From an uncultured Lachnospiraceae bacterium (GTDB taxonomy: Bacteria > Bacillota_A > Clostridia > Lachnospirales > Lachnospiraceae): a stretch of 6,899 nucleotides of DNA. Position 1 is the stretch's first letter. Each line of letters begins with the position of its first letter. This document shows, piece after piece, positions 1 to 6,689 of the stretch. Both the position numbers and the translations under genes were made by a program. Below the pieces are notes generated by a model, which had not been told where the DNA came from, made no database searches, and worked only from the letters and a program-made list of their open reading frames with translations. The stretch lies in the NCBI GenBank assembly GCA_900553635.1, contig USDU01000136.1, positions 1-6,899 on the forward strand, in the 5' to 3' direction.

Positions 1-1240
1 CAACCAGTTAGTCATGGAGACATTGAAAAAAGTTGCTTACCGTCATGGCTTACAGTGCTTACTTCACGAGAAACCATTTGCAGGAGTTAACGGTTCCGGT
101 AAACACAACAACTGGTCGATCACAACAGATGATGGAATTAACCTGTTGGATCCGGGCAAAACGCCACATGAGAATATTCAGTTCCTATTAGTTTTAACCT
201 GTATCTTAAAGGCAGTGGATACACATGCAGATCTGTTAAGAGAATCCGCAGCAGATGTCGGAAATGATCACAGATTAGGAGCAAATGAGGCACCGCCGGC
301 AATCCTTTCCGTGTTCCTGGGCGAGCAGTTAGAGGATGTGTTGTCACAGCTGATCAGCACTGGTGAAGCCACACATAGTATTTCAGGAAAAATGTTAGAG
401 ACAGGTGTTAAAACATTACCTGATTTCATGAAAGATGCAACAGACCGGAACAGAACGTCACCATTTGCATTTACCGGAAACAAGTTCGAGTTCCGTATGG
501 TAGGTTCTTCCGACTCTATTGCATCTGCAAATACAGTATTAAATACCATTATCGCTGAAGCCTTCAAGGAAGCAGCTGACAAGCTGGAGAAGGCAGATAA
601 CTTTGATATGGCTGTACATGACCTGATCAAGGAAACCCTGGCAGCTCACAAGAGAGTTGTATTCAATGGAAATGGTTATTCCGATGAGTGGGTAGAGGAG
701 GCAGAGCGCAGAGGCCTGCCGAATATCAAGACCATGGTAGACTCCATTCCGGTGCTGTGTGAGGAGAAAACCGTACAGCTCTTTGAGAAGTTTGGCGTTT
801 TCACCCGTGCCGAACTGGAATCCCGTGCGGAGATACAGTATGAGGCCTATTCCAAGGCAATTAACATTGAGGCGCGTTCCATGATTGATATTGCCAGCAA
901 GCACATCATCCCGTCTGTGCTGCAGTATACCACCGCATTGGCAACCTCTATCAATCAGATTCGTTCTGCCTGCGCCGAGGCCAACATCAGTGTGCAGATC
1001 GAGCTTCTGAAGGATTGTTCTTCTCTGCTGGCCGCCACGAAGGCTGCTCTGAAAGCCCTGACCGAAGTAACCGAGAAGGCAGCAGCCACGACAGAAGGAC
1101 GGGAGAGAGCTGTCTATATTCTGGAAAATGTAGTTCCCGCCATGGCAGCACTCCGCCAGCCTGTAGACAAGCTGGAGATGCTGGTAGCCAAGGATATGTG
1201 GCCGATGCCGTCTTATGGGGATCTGCTGTTTGAGGTATAG
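1..1240 (+). CDS. glnN: Glutamine synthetase type III, C-terminal part (5' end outside window)
   Basis: ATP-dependent glutamine synthetase of the GSIII (GlnN) family, making glutamine from glutamate and ammonia in the cytoplasm as a large oligomer. The reading frame is already open at base 2 and the first codons (N-Q-L-V-M-E-T) align with internal residues D-H-N-Q-I-V-M-K-T of the complete paralogue downstream, so the ATG at 14 is an internal Met and about 295 residues lie off the left edge. Visible motifs are [18 protein letters not shown], the substrate-binding stretch [18 protein letters not shown], and the family's closing MPSYGDLLFEV before TAG at 1238-1240. By eye, roughly nine of ten residues match the downstream paralogue over the first 160 residues and clearly fewer afterwards. 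Leucine codons change style inside the gene: TTA is common up to about 545 and absent after it. No break is visible in this part. Confidence 0.95.
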   Translation, partial: NQLVMETLKKVAYRHGLQCLLHEKPFAGVNGSGKHNNWSITTDDGINLLDPGKTPHENIQFLLVLTCILKAVDTHADLLRESAADVGNDHRLGANEAPPAILSVFLGEQLEDVLSQLISTGEATHSISGKMLETGVKTLPDFMKDATDRNRTSPFAFTGNKFEFRMVGSSDSIASANTVLNTIIAEAFKEAADKLEKADNFDMAVHDLIKETLAAHKRVVFNGNGYSDEWVEEAERRGLPNIKTMVDSIPVLCEEKTVQLFEKFGVFTRAELESRAEIQYEAYSKAINIEARSMIDIASKHIIPSVLQYTTALATSINQIRSACAEANISVQIELLKDCSSLLAATKAALKALTEVTEKAAATTEGRERAVYILENVVPAMAALRQPVDKLEMLVAKDMWPMPSYGDLLFEV

Positions 1241-1245
1241 GTTTA

Positions 1246-1298
1246 TGCAATTTTACAGAAAATAATAAAATAAATTGAAAAAAACCTGTAACATTGCA
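1246..1298. repeat. Imperfect inverted repeat with A-rich centre between the two glutamine synthetase genes
   Basis: Arm TGCAATTTTACAG (1246-1258) is mirrored by CTGTAACATTGCA (1286-1298): 12 of 13 positions pair, the exception being T1252 against C1292. The 27-base centre is almost only A and T. Arm centres lie 40 bp apart, near four helical turns. It starts five bases after the first gene's stop codon and lies upstream of the promoter of the second. It could be a two-site operator or a 3'-UTR stem of the first transcript; no T-run follows, so it is not an ordinary intrinsic terminator on the + strand. Confidence 0.6.
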
Positions 1299-1317
1299 AA
1301 AAAATGAAAGTTTTATG

Positions 1318-1355
1318 ATTTTACACTTGATTTTTGAAAAAAAGCGGTGTAAGAT
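1318..1355. promoter_or_regulatory. Imperfect dyad bracketing the glnN promoter (candidate operator)
   Basis: ATTTTACAC (1318-1326) is mirrored by GTGTAAGAT (1347-1355) with 8 of 9 positions matching. The left arm abuts the -35 box and the right arm contains the whole -10 box, so a protein bound here would compete with RNA polymerase. The same TTACA core recurs in the upstream inverted repeat: ATTTTACA is found exactly at both 1250-1257 and 1318-1325. The operator role is inference; no regulator is identified and the AT-rich background makes short matches easier. Confidence 0.35.
1327..1355 (+). promoter_or_regulatory. Sigma-A-like promoter for the second glutamine synthetase
   Basis: TTGATT (1327-1332) and TAAGAT (1350-1355) each match four of six consensus bases and are separated by exactly 17 bases, in A/T-rich DNA. 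The expected transcription start is near 1362, giving a leader of about 95 bases that runs through the hairpin at 1385-1412. No better promoter is visible between that hairpin and the start codon, where only about 40 bases remain. Confidence 0.5.
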
Positions 1356-1384
1356 ATTAGCATATTTGAAAGCGATGTGAACGA

Positions 1385-1418
1385 GGGCGTTCCGGTTATA
1401 GCCGGAGCGCCCTTTTTT
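1385..1418 (+). terminator. Intrinsic terminator hairpin in the leader of the second glutamine synthetase (possible attenuator)
   Basis: GGGCGTTCCGG (1385-1395) pairs with CCGGAGCGCCC (1402-1412) through 11 pairs including one G-U, closing a six-base TTATAG loop and followed by six T (1413-1418). This is a textbook rho-independent terminator. It lies 145 bases past the stop of the upstream gene but downstream of the apparent promoter at 1327-1355 and only 38 bases before the next start codon. Either it ends readthrough from the first gene, or it attenuates the second. A small competing hairpin, GAACG (1379-1383) with CGTTC (1388-1392), would use part of the left arm. Confidence 0.8.
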
Positions 1419-1441
1419 GATCGGATTCTATTACAAGCAGA

Positions 1442-1448
1442 AAGGTGG
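1442..1448 (+). promoter_or_regulatory. Ribosome binding site that fixes the glnN start
   Basis: AAGGTGG lies 8 bases ahead of the ATG at 1457. An in-frame GTG at 1445 falls inside this Shine-Dalgarno sequence, so it cannot be the start; ATG 1457 is preferred. Confidence 0.75.
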
Positions 1449-1456
1449 AGTCTATT

Positions 1457-3568
1457 ATGAGTGAATTTACGAATGTAGCTGAAATCTTTGGTTCCAACGT
1501 ATTCAACGACGCGGTGATGCAGGAGCGTCTGCCGAAGAAGGTGTACAAGGAGCTGAAAAAGACCATCGAGGAGGGCAAGGAGCTTGACCTGGCCACAGCC
1601 GACGTCATTGCCCATGAGATGAAGGAATGGGCCATCGAGAAGGGCGCTACCCATTACACCCACTGGTTCCAGCCGATGACCGGCGTGACCGCTGAGAAGC
1701 ACGATTCCTTTATCAGCGCCCCGGATAAGAACGGCAAGGTGCTGATGAGCTTTTCCGGCAAAGAGCTGATCAAGGGCGAGCCGGACGCGTCTTCTTTCCC
1801 GTCAGGCGGACTTCGCGCTACCTTCGAGGCCAGAGGCTATACCGCATGGGACTGCACCTCTCCCGCATTTGTAAGACAGGATGCAGCAGGCGCAACCCTT
1901 TGTATTCCGACCGCGTTCTGTTCCTATACAGGCGAAGCGCTTGACCAGAAGACGCCGCTCTTACGTTCCATGGAAGCCATCAATACAGAAGCGCTGAGAC
2001 TGCTGCGTCTCTTCGGAAATACCACATCCAGGAGAGTGACCCCGTCCGTAGGACCGGAGCAGGAGTACTTCCTGGTAGACAAGGCAAAATATCTGCAGAG
2101 AAAAGACCTGATTTACACCGGCCGTACCCTGTTCGGAGCCATGCCTCCCAAGGGACAGGAGCTGGATGACCATTACTTCGGAAACATCCGTCAGCGTATC
2201 GCAGCCTTCATGAAGGAGGTCAACGAGGAGCTGTGGAAGCTGGGTGTCACAGCCAAGACCCAGCACAATGAGGTAGCTCCGGCGCAGCATGAGCTGGCAC
2301 CGATTTACGCCGAGTGCAATGTGGCCGTAGACCACAACCAGATCGTTATGAAGACCCTGAAAATGGTGGCCTGCCGTCACGGACTGCAGTGCCTGCTTCA
2401 TGAGAAGCCCTTTGCAGGCGTCAATGGTTCCGGTAAGCACAACAACTGGTCCATCACCACAGACGACGGCATCAATCTGCTGGATCCGGGCACCACACCT
2501 CATGAGAATATTCAGTTTCTGCTGGTACTGGCCTGCATCCTGAAAGCCGTAGATACACACGCAGATCTGCTCCGTGAGTCCGCAGCGGACGTCGGAAACG
2601 ACCACCGTCTGGGCGCAAACGAGGCGCCGCCCGCTATCATTTCCGTATTCTTGGGCGAGCAGCTGGAGGATGTGGTAGAGCAGCTTATCAGCACCGGCGA
2701 GGCGACACACAGCCTGAAGGGCGGAAAGCTGGAGACCGGCGTGAAGACCCTGCCGGATCTGACCAAGGACGCCACCGACCGTAACCGTACTTCACCGTTT
2801 GCCTTCACCGGCAACAAGTTCGAGTTCCGTATGGTAGGCTCCAAGGATTCCATCGCGGCTCCGAACATCGTACTGAACACCATCGTGGCAGAGGCGTTTG
2901 CAGAGGCCTGCGACGTGCTGGAGAAGGCAGACGACTTTGAGATGGCTGTACACGACCTGATTAAGAAGTATCTGACTGAGCATCAGAGAATCATTTTCAA
3001 TGGAAACGGTTACTCTGACGCCTGGGTAGAGGAGGCAGAGCGCCGCGGACTTCCGAACATCAAGTCTATGGTAGACGCTATCCCGGCCCTGACCACCGAC
3101 AAGGCCATCGGTCTGTTCGAGAAGTTCCACGTATTCACCAAGGCTGAGCTGGAATCCCGTGCGGAAATCCAGTACGAGACCTACGCAAAGGCCATTAACA
3201 TCGAGGCCAAGGCCATGATCGATATCGCAAGCAAGCAGATTATTCCGGCAGTCATCAAGTACACCAAGTCCCTGGCAGACACCGTGAACTCCGTAACTGC
3301 AGCAGGCGCGGAGGCAAGCGTACAGAGCGAGCTTCTGGCTGAGACAAGCGGCCTGCTTTCTGATACCAAGGTAGCCCTGCAGAAGCTGATGGACCTTGAC
3401 AAGAAGTCCGAGGAGGTTCCGGAGGGAACCGAACTGGCACACTATTTCCACGAGGAAATCGTACCGGCTATGGCCGAGCTTCGTGCCCCGGTTGACGCTC
3501 TGGAGATGATCGTCGACAAAGAGATGTGGCCGATGCCGTCCTATGGCGATCTGATGTTTGAGGTATAA
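1457..3568 (+). CDS. glnN: Glutamine synthetase type III (complete)
   Basis: Complete 703-residue GSIII enzyme, close to the 700-730 residues usual for the family, catalysing ATP-dependent amidation of glutamate to glutamine in the cytoplasm. Sequence evidence in order: the N-terminal GSIII region with [12 protein letters not shown] (about 65-76); [19 protein letters not shown] (151-169), typical of this type; [10 protein letters not shown] (199-208) with metal-binding-type glutamates; [14 protein letters not shown] (271-284); GSGKHNNWS (324-332); GANEAPPAI (387-395); [18 protein letters not shown] (441-458), binding nucleotide and glutamate; and the C-terminal [11 protein letters not shown]. 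The start is ATG 1457 after AAGGTGG. It has its own promoter and leader hairpin upstream and an intrinsic terminator downstream, so it appears monocistronic. Codons are CTG- and C/G-ending rich with only about one TTA, unlike the first half of the visible upstream paralogue. Regulation by nitrogen status is inferred from function, not demonstrated. Confidence 0.97.
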   Translation: MSEFTNVAEIFGSNVFNDAVMQERLPKKVYKELKKTIEEGKELDLATADVIAHEMKEWAIEKGATHYTHWFQPMTGVTAEKHDSFISAPDKNGKVLMSFSGKELIKGEPDASSFPSGGLRATFEARGYTAWDCTSPAFVRQDAAGATLCIPTAFCSYTGEALDQKTPLLRSMEAINTEALRLLRLFGNTTSRRVTPSVGPEQEYFLVDKAKYLQRKDLIYTGRTLFGAMPPKGQELDDHYFGNIRQRIAAFMKEVNEELWKLGVTAKTQHNEVAPAQHELAPIYAECNVAVDHNQIVMKTLKMVACRHGLQCLLHEKPFAGVNGSGKHNNWSITTDDGINLLDPGTTPHENIQFLLVLACILKAVDTHADLLRESAADVGNDHRLGANEAPPAIISVFLGEQLEDVVEQLISTGEATHSLKGGKLETGVKTLPDLTKDATDRNRTSPFAFTGNKFEFRMVGSKDSIAAPNIVLNTIVAEAFAEACDVLEKADDFEMAVHDLIKKYLTEHQRIIFNGNGYSDAWVEEAERRGLPNIKSMVDAIPALTTDKAIGLFEKFHVFTKAELESRAEIQYETYAKAINIEAKAMIDIASKQIIPAVIKYTKSLADTVNSVTAAGAEASVQSELLAETSGLLSDTKVALQKLMDLDKKSEEVPEGTELAHYFHEEIVPAMAELRAPVDALEMIVDKEMWPMPSYGDLMFEV

Positions 3569-3593
3569 GTAGTACATAATATAGGAAAGAAAG

Positions 3594-3624
3594 GGAGCTT
3601 CGCCGTCAGGCGAGGCTCCTTTTT
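3594..3624 (+). terminator. Intrinsic terminator after glnN
   Basis: GGAGCTTCGCC (3594-3604) pairs with GGCGAGGCTCC (3609-3619) in 11 pairs with one G-U, closing a GTCA tetraloop and followed by five T (3620-3624). It begins 25 bases past the glnN stop. Confidence 0.9.
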
Positions 3625-3646
3625 CGGGCTGTTTCGCACATTTCCC

Positions 3647-3675
3647 TTGCGTCCGTGTACGCCCTTTGCTATACT
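3647..3675 (+). promoter_or_regulatory. Sigma-A-like promoter for prfB
   Basis: TTGCGT (3647-3652) and TATACT (3670-3675) are spaced by 17 bases. The -10 matches five of six consensus bases; the -35 is weak (three of six). The predicted start near 3682 leaves a leader of about 40 bases with an AGAGGTGGGA ribosome binding site (3711-3720) ahead of ATG 3723. Confidence 0.6.
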
Positions 3676-3722
3676 TAAAAATAGCGCACAGACGCGAATT
3701 GTATAAAGAAAGAGGTGGGAAA

Positions 3723-4835
3723 ATGGTAGAATTAGATCAGTTTAAATATACACTGAACGGCTATCAGGGACCATTAGTAGAATTGAGGGATTCACTTTGA
3801 CCTGGCTAACAAGGCAAAGCGAATCGAGGAATTAGAGAGAGAGATGGAGGCTCCCGGCTACTGGGATGACCCGGAGAAGTCCCAGGAAGGCATGAAGGAG
3901 CTGAAAAACTTAAAGGACGAGGCAGAGGATTATCACGCCCTGGAGCAGCAGTACGAGGACATTGAGACACTGATTGAGATGGGAAATGAGGAAAATGACC
4001 CGGAGCTGGTGCCGGAGGTCCAGGCGGAGCTGGAGGCCTTTGCAGCCAAGCTGGATTCCATGACCATCAAGACCCTGCTGTCCGGAGAATATGACCGAAA
4101 CAACGCAATTCTGAAGCTGAACGCAGGCGCGGGCGGCACCGAGAGCTGCGACTGGGCGGGCATGCTGTACCGCATGTATACACGCTGGGCGGAGCGCCAC
4201 GGCTTCACGGTGGAAGTGTTGGACTATCTGGACGGAGACGAGGCCGGTATCAAGTCTGTGACCTTTCAGGTCAACGGTGAGAATGCTTACGGTTATCTGA
4301 AGTCCGAGCAGGGCGTCCACCGTCTGGTACGTATCTCCCCGTTCAATGCACAGGGTAAGCGTCAGACATCCTTCGTATCCCTGGACGTTATGCCGGATAT
4401 CGAGGGTGATATCAATGTGGAAATTCGTGACGAGGATCTGCGTATCGATACGTATCGTTCCAGCGGCGCGGGCGGCCAGCATATCAATAAGACATCATCG
4501 GCCATCCGTATCACCCATCTGCCTACAGGTATCGTGGTACAGTGCCAGAATGAGCGTTCCCAGTTCCAGAATAAGGACAAGGCAATGCAGATGCTGAAAG
4601 CCAAGCTGTATCTCCTGGAGCAGCAGAAGAATCAGGAAATGCTGTCCGCGGCGAGGTTAAGGACATCGGCTGGGGCAACCAGATTCGATCCTATGTAATG
4701 CAGCCCTATACGCTGGTGAAGGATCACCGCACCGGTCAGGAAATCAGCAATGTGAACGCGGTCATGGACGGCAATATTGATCCGTTTATCAATGCGTATC
4801 TGAAATGGATTACGGTGAAACCGGAAGAAGAATAG
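3723..4835 (+). CDS. prfB: Peptide chain release factor 2 (RF2), with programmed +1 frameshift and a second, disruptive frame change
   Basis: RF2 reads UGA and UAA stop codons and triggers peptidyl-tRNA hydrolysis in the ribosome. Frame one runs from ATG 3723 for 25 codons to TGA 3798-3800. A +1 shift at CTT-TGA-C then enters a frame beginning D-L-A-N-K-A-K-R that carries the N-terminal helical domain, the stop-codon-reading SPF tripeptide (in [10 protein letters not shown]) and the catalytic GGQ (in [15 protein letters not shown]). Near 4645 the homology leaves this frame: unshifted, the protein ends at TAA 4696-4698 with an unrelated tail. The expected C-terminus ([20 protein letters not shown], then the [21 protein letters not shown] stretches) continues in another frame to TAG 4833-4835. 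Joining all segments gives about 370 residues, the normal RF2 length. Start at Met 3844 is rejected because family homology extends upstream. As written, the gene would lose about 62 C-terminal residues; because RF2 is normally essential, a sequence error or recent mutation is likely. Confidence 0.92.
3785..3801 (+). other. Programmed +1 ribosomal frameshift site of prfB
   Basis: A Shine-Dalgarno-like GAGGGA (3785-3790) sits four bases before CTT-TGA-C (3795-3801). Zero frame ends at TGA 3798-3800; slipping one base forward on CTT-T gives GAC (Asp) and RF2 homology continues. This is the known RF2 autoregulatory device: scarce RF2 slows termination at UGA and raises frameshifting, restoring RF2. 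Motif order and the continuation of homology make this assignment strong. Confidence 0.95.
4642..4655 (+). other. Second frame break in prfB (deletion or sequence error)
   Basis: Upstream of this point RF2 homology is in the frame containing codons CTG TCC at 4642-4647; downstream it is in the frame containing CGC GGC GAG at 4647-4655 ([10 protein letters not shown]). The junction also lacks about two residues compared with typical RF2, which have a short linker between the L-S and R-G-E positions. A 7-base deletion fits both facts: an ancestral TCC-GGC-ATC-CGC (L-S-G-I-R) would hold TCCG twice, seven bases apart, and loss of one unit leaves the present TCCGCGGC. The ancestral bases are inferred. 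The downstream frame is closed by TAA at 4572-4574, so the change must lie after that point and before 4698. Confidence 0.85.
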
Positions 4836-4851
4836 AATATGCGCATTTTCA

Positions 4852-4888
4852 GATGTAGGAAATTCGTAAGAATTTTCTACATCCTTTT
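4852..4888 (+). terminator. Intrinsic terminator after prfB
   Basis: GATGTAGGAAATTC (4852-4865) pairs with GAATTTTCTACATC (4870-4883) in 14 pairs with one G-U, closing a GTAA tetraloop, then C and four T. It starts 16 bases after TAG 4833-4835, the stop of the expected full-length RF2 frame, and 153 bases after the premature TAA, which agrees with the gene ending at 4835. Confidence 0.88.
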
Positions 4889-4890
4889 AC

Positions 4891-4919
4891 TTGCAATCTT
4901 AGCTGTAGTGTGATACGAT
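4891..4919 (+). promoter_or_regulatory. Sigma-A-like promoter for the ACT-hom-apgM run
   Basis: TTGCAA (4891-4896) and TACGAT (4914-4919), each four of six consensus bases, are spaced by 17 bases directly after the prfB terminator. The predicted start near 4926 gives a leader of about 57 bases, too short for a T-box or known amino acid riboswitch. GGAGGG (4972-4977) precedes ATG 4983. Confidence 0.5.
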
Positions 4920-4982
4920 TCTAACAGTTTAATCCACGACAGACACACAAGTGTTTCCGGATAACGAACATGGAGGGAAAAG

Positions 4983-5426
4983 ATGTCAGAAAAAAGCAAG
5001 TATTTTGTAGTCACACAGAAGGCAGTCCCCGAGGTACTTCTGAAGGTGGTAGAGGCCAAGCGTCTTCTGGACTCTTCCAAGGCCATTACCGTGCAGGAGG
5101 CCACAGACCGGGTGGGTATCAGCCGGAGCTCCTTCTATAAATATAAGGATGATATTTTTCCCTTCCATGACAATTCCAAGGGAAAAAGCATCACCTTTGT
5201 ATTGCAGATGGACGACGAGCCGGGACTGTTGTCCCTGGTACTGAAGACCATCGCGGATTATAAGGGCAATGTCCTGACGATCCATCAGACCATTCCGATC
5301 AACGGCGTGGCTTCCCTGACCCTGACGGTGGATATTCTGCCGACCACGGGGGATGTATCGTCCATGATCGATCAGATAGAGAGCCAGCCCGGCATCCATT
5401 ATCTGAAGATCTTAGCAAGTGAATAG
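4983..5426 (+). CDS. HTH-ACT domain protein, UPF0735/PheB family
   Basis: Small cytoplasmic protein of 147 residues, the usual length of the UPF0735 family (PheB of Bacillus subtilis is a member). Residues about 35-61 (ITVQEATDRVGISRSSFYKY and following) look like a helix-turn-helix, preceded by a helical stretch from about 13. Residues about 68-145 form an ACT domain: the strand-turn-helix segment DDEPGLLSLVL (77-87), whose Gly is the typical ligand-contact position, and the strand INGVASLTLTVD (106-117). ACT domains usually bind an amino acid. The start is ATG 4983 with GGAGGG five bases ahead. Hom follows 39 bases later on the same strand with no terminator between, so co-transcription is likely. 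Context suggests sensing threonine or another aspartate-family amino acid and acting as a regulator of hom or of its own transcription; that function is inference, as is DNA binding. Confidence 0.88.
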   Translation: MSEKSKYFVVTQKAVPEVLLKVVEAKRLLDSSKAITVQEATDRVGISRSSFYKYKDDIFPFHDNSKGKSITFVLQMDDEPGLLSLVLKTIADYKGNVLTIHQTIPINGVASLTLTVDILPTTGDVSSMIDQIESQPGIHYLKILASE

Positions 5427-5465
5427 AGGTTCACAAATAAGATTAACAAAAGGAGCAAAAGACAA

Positions 5466-6683
5466 ATGATTCAGATAGCAGTTATGGGCTACGGCACCGT
5501 AGGTTCAGGCGTGGTAGAGGTCCTGAGCACCAATCAGGCATCCATTGATAAGCGAGTAGGCGAAGAGGTTCGCGTCAAATATGTACTGGATCTGCGTGAT
5601 TTCCCGGGCGATCCGGTAGAATCCGTTCTGGTTCACGATTTCGAGACCATTGTAAATGATCCCGAAGTAAAAGTAGTGGTCGAGGTTATGGGAGGCGTGG
5701 AGCCTGCGTATACCTTTACCAAGCGGTGTCTGCTGGCTGGAAAAAGCGTATGCACATCCAACAAGGCCCTGGTGGCAGCCCACGGTGCGGAGCTTCTTCA
5801 GATTGCGAAAGACAAGAACCTGAACTATCTCTTCGAGGCCAGCGTAGGCGGCGGCATTCCGATTATCCGTCCTCTTCAGACCTGCCTGACCGCAGATGAG
5901 ATCGTGGAAATCAGCGGTATCCTGAACGGAACCACCAACTATATCCTGACCAATATGACCTACGGCGGAGCAAGCTTTGATGACGCGCTGAAGGACGCCC
6001 AGGACAAGGGCTATGCGGAGCGCAATCCGGAAGCGGATGTGGAAGGCCACGACGCCTGCCGGAAAATTGCGATCCTGACTTCTCTGGTAAGTGGTCAGAG
6101 AGTGGATTTCGAAGATATCTATACCGAGGGCATCACGAAGGTAACCGCTGAGGATATCAAGTATGCCGATAAGCTTGGACGCGTGATCAAGCTTCTGGCC
6201 ATGAGCAAGAAAGAAGCAGACGGCAAATATTATGCTATGGTAGCGCCGTTCCTCATCGACGCAGCCAACCCGCTTTACAGTGTAAACGGCGTGTTCAATG
6301 CTATTTTCGTAGAGGGCAATATGCTGGGCGATTCCATGTTCTATGGAAGCGGAGCAGGCAAGCTCCCCACCGCCAGCGCTGTGGCAGCCGATGTGGTAGA
6401 CGCATGCAAGAACCTGAACGAGAATCTGGGCTTTTACTGGAGCGATGAGAAGCTGGTTCTGGGCGACACCAGAGACGACAAGAGACGCTTCCTGGTTCGC
6501 GTGAAGGGCGACGCCCAGGCGGACAAAGCGGCTATGGAAGCCCTGTTTGGACCGGTTGAGGTTGTAGACGCAGACCTGGCAGGTGAGTTCGGTTTTGTGA
6601 CGGTCAGCTTAAGTGAAGCAGAGTACGCGGAGCGCGCCGCGAAGAGCGACAAAATTCTGAACCGCATCCGCGTGGAGGGATAG
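5466..6683 (+). CDS. hom: Homoserine dehydrogenase
   Basis: Reduces aspartate-4-semialdehyde to homoserine with NAD(P)H, the branch point toward threonine and methionine. The 405-residue protein has an N-terminal dinucleotide fold with GYGTVGSG (8-15), then VCTSNKALVA (95-104) and EASVGGGIPI (124-133). The catalytic domain follows with GILNGTTNYIL (151-161) and DVEGHDACRK (191-200), whose D196 and K200 occupy the conserved catalytic Asp/Lys positions, and YGSGAGKLPT (293-302). Residues about 320-405 form a short C-terminal ACT-like regulatory region (RFLVRV, GEFGFVTVSL), giving a protein slightly shorter than the roughly 430 residues of the Bacillus enzyme. The start is ATG 5466; AGGAG at 5451-5455 is rather far upstream (10 bases). 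The next gene starts 6 bases after its TAG. Feedback inhibition by threonine is family knowledge, not seen here. Confidence 0.96.
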   Translation: MIQIAVMGYGTVGSGVVEVLSTNQASIDKRVGEEVRVKYVLDLRDFPGDPVESVLVHDFETIVNDPEVKVVVEVMGGVEPAYTFTKRCLLAGKSVCTSNKALVAAHGAELLQIAKDKNLNYLFEASVGGGIPIIRPLQTCLTADEIVEISGILNGTTNYILTNMTYGGASFDDALKDAQDKGYAERNPEADVEGHDACRKIAILTSLVSGQRVDFEDIYTEGITKVTAEDIKYADKLGRVIKLLAMSKKEADGKYYAMVAPFLIDAANPLYSVNGVFNAIFVEGNMLGDSMFYGSGAGKLPTASAVAADVVDACKNLNENLGFYWSDEKLVLGDTRDDKRRFLVRVKGDAQADKAAMEALFGPVEVVDADLAGEFGFVTVSLSEAEYAERAAKSDKILNRIRVEG

Positions 6684-6689
6684 AAGGCC

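Noticed and set aside
1309..1325. GlnR/TnrA box (TGTNA-N7-TNACA)
   Set aside because: Only the right half-site fits; the left half reads AGTTT.
1375..1380. Leader peptide in the glnN leader
   Set aside because: The only ATG there is followed at once by TGA and has no clear ribosome binding site.
1385..1412. ANTAR-protein antitermination hairpin in the glnN leader
   Set aside because: The loop is a hexamer but TTATAG lacks the A at position 1 and G at position 4 expected, and no convincing companion hexaloop hairpin is seen upstream.
1445..1456. Upstream GTG start for glnN giving four extra residues
   Set aside because: The GTG lies within the AAGGTGG ribosome binding site that serves ATG 1457.
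2792..3577. Long open frame on the minus strand across the 3' half of glnN
   Set aside because: It mirrors the codon bias of glnN, has no recognisable domain, and overlaps a strongly conserved gene throughout.
3844..4698. A stand-alone 284-residue RF2 starting at Met 3844
   Set aside because: RF2 homology extends upstream through D-L-A-N-K to the CTT-TGA-C site, and the last residues before TAA 4698 are out of frame with the family's C-terminus.
4575..4698. A programmed -1 frameshift explaining the second prfB frame change
   Set aside because: No slippery heptamer in the right phase is visible, and about two expected residues are missing at the junction, which a simple slip would not cause.
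4945..4954. ACAC-AA-GTGT dyad downstream of the ACT-gene promoter as an operator
   Set aside because: Four-base arms are too short to distinguish from chance, and no second copy was seen.
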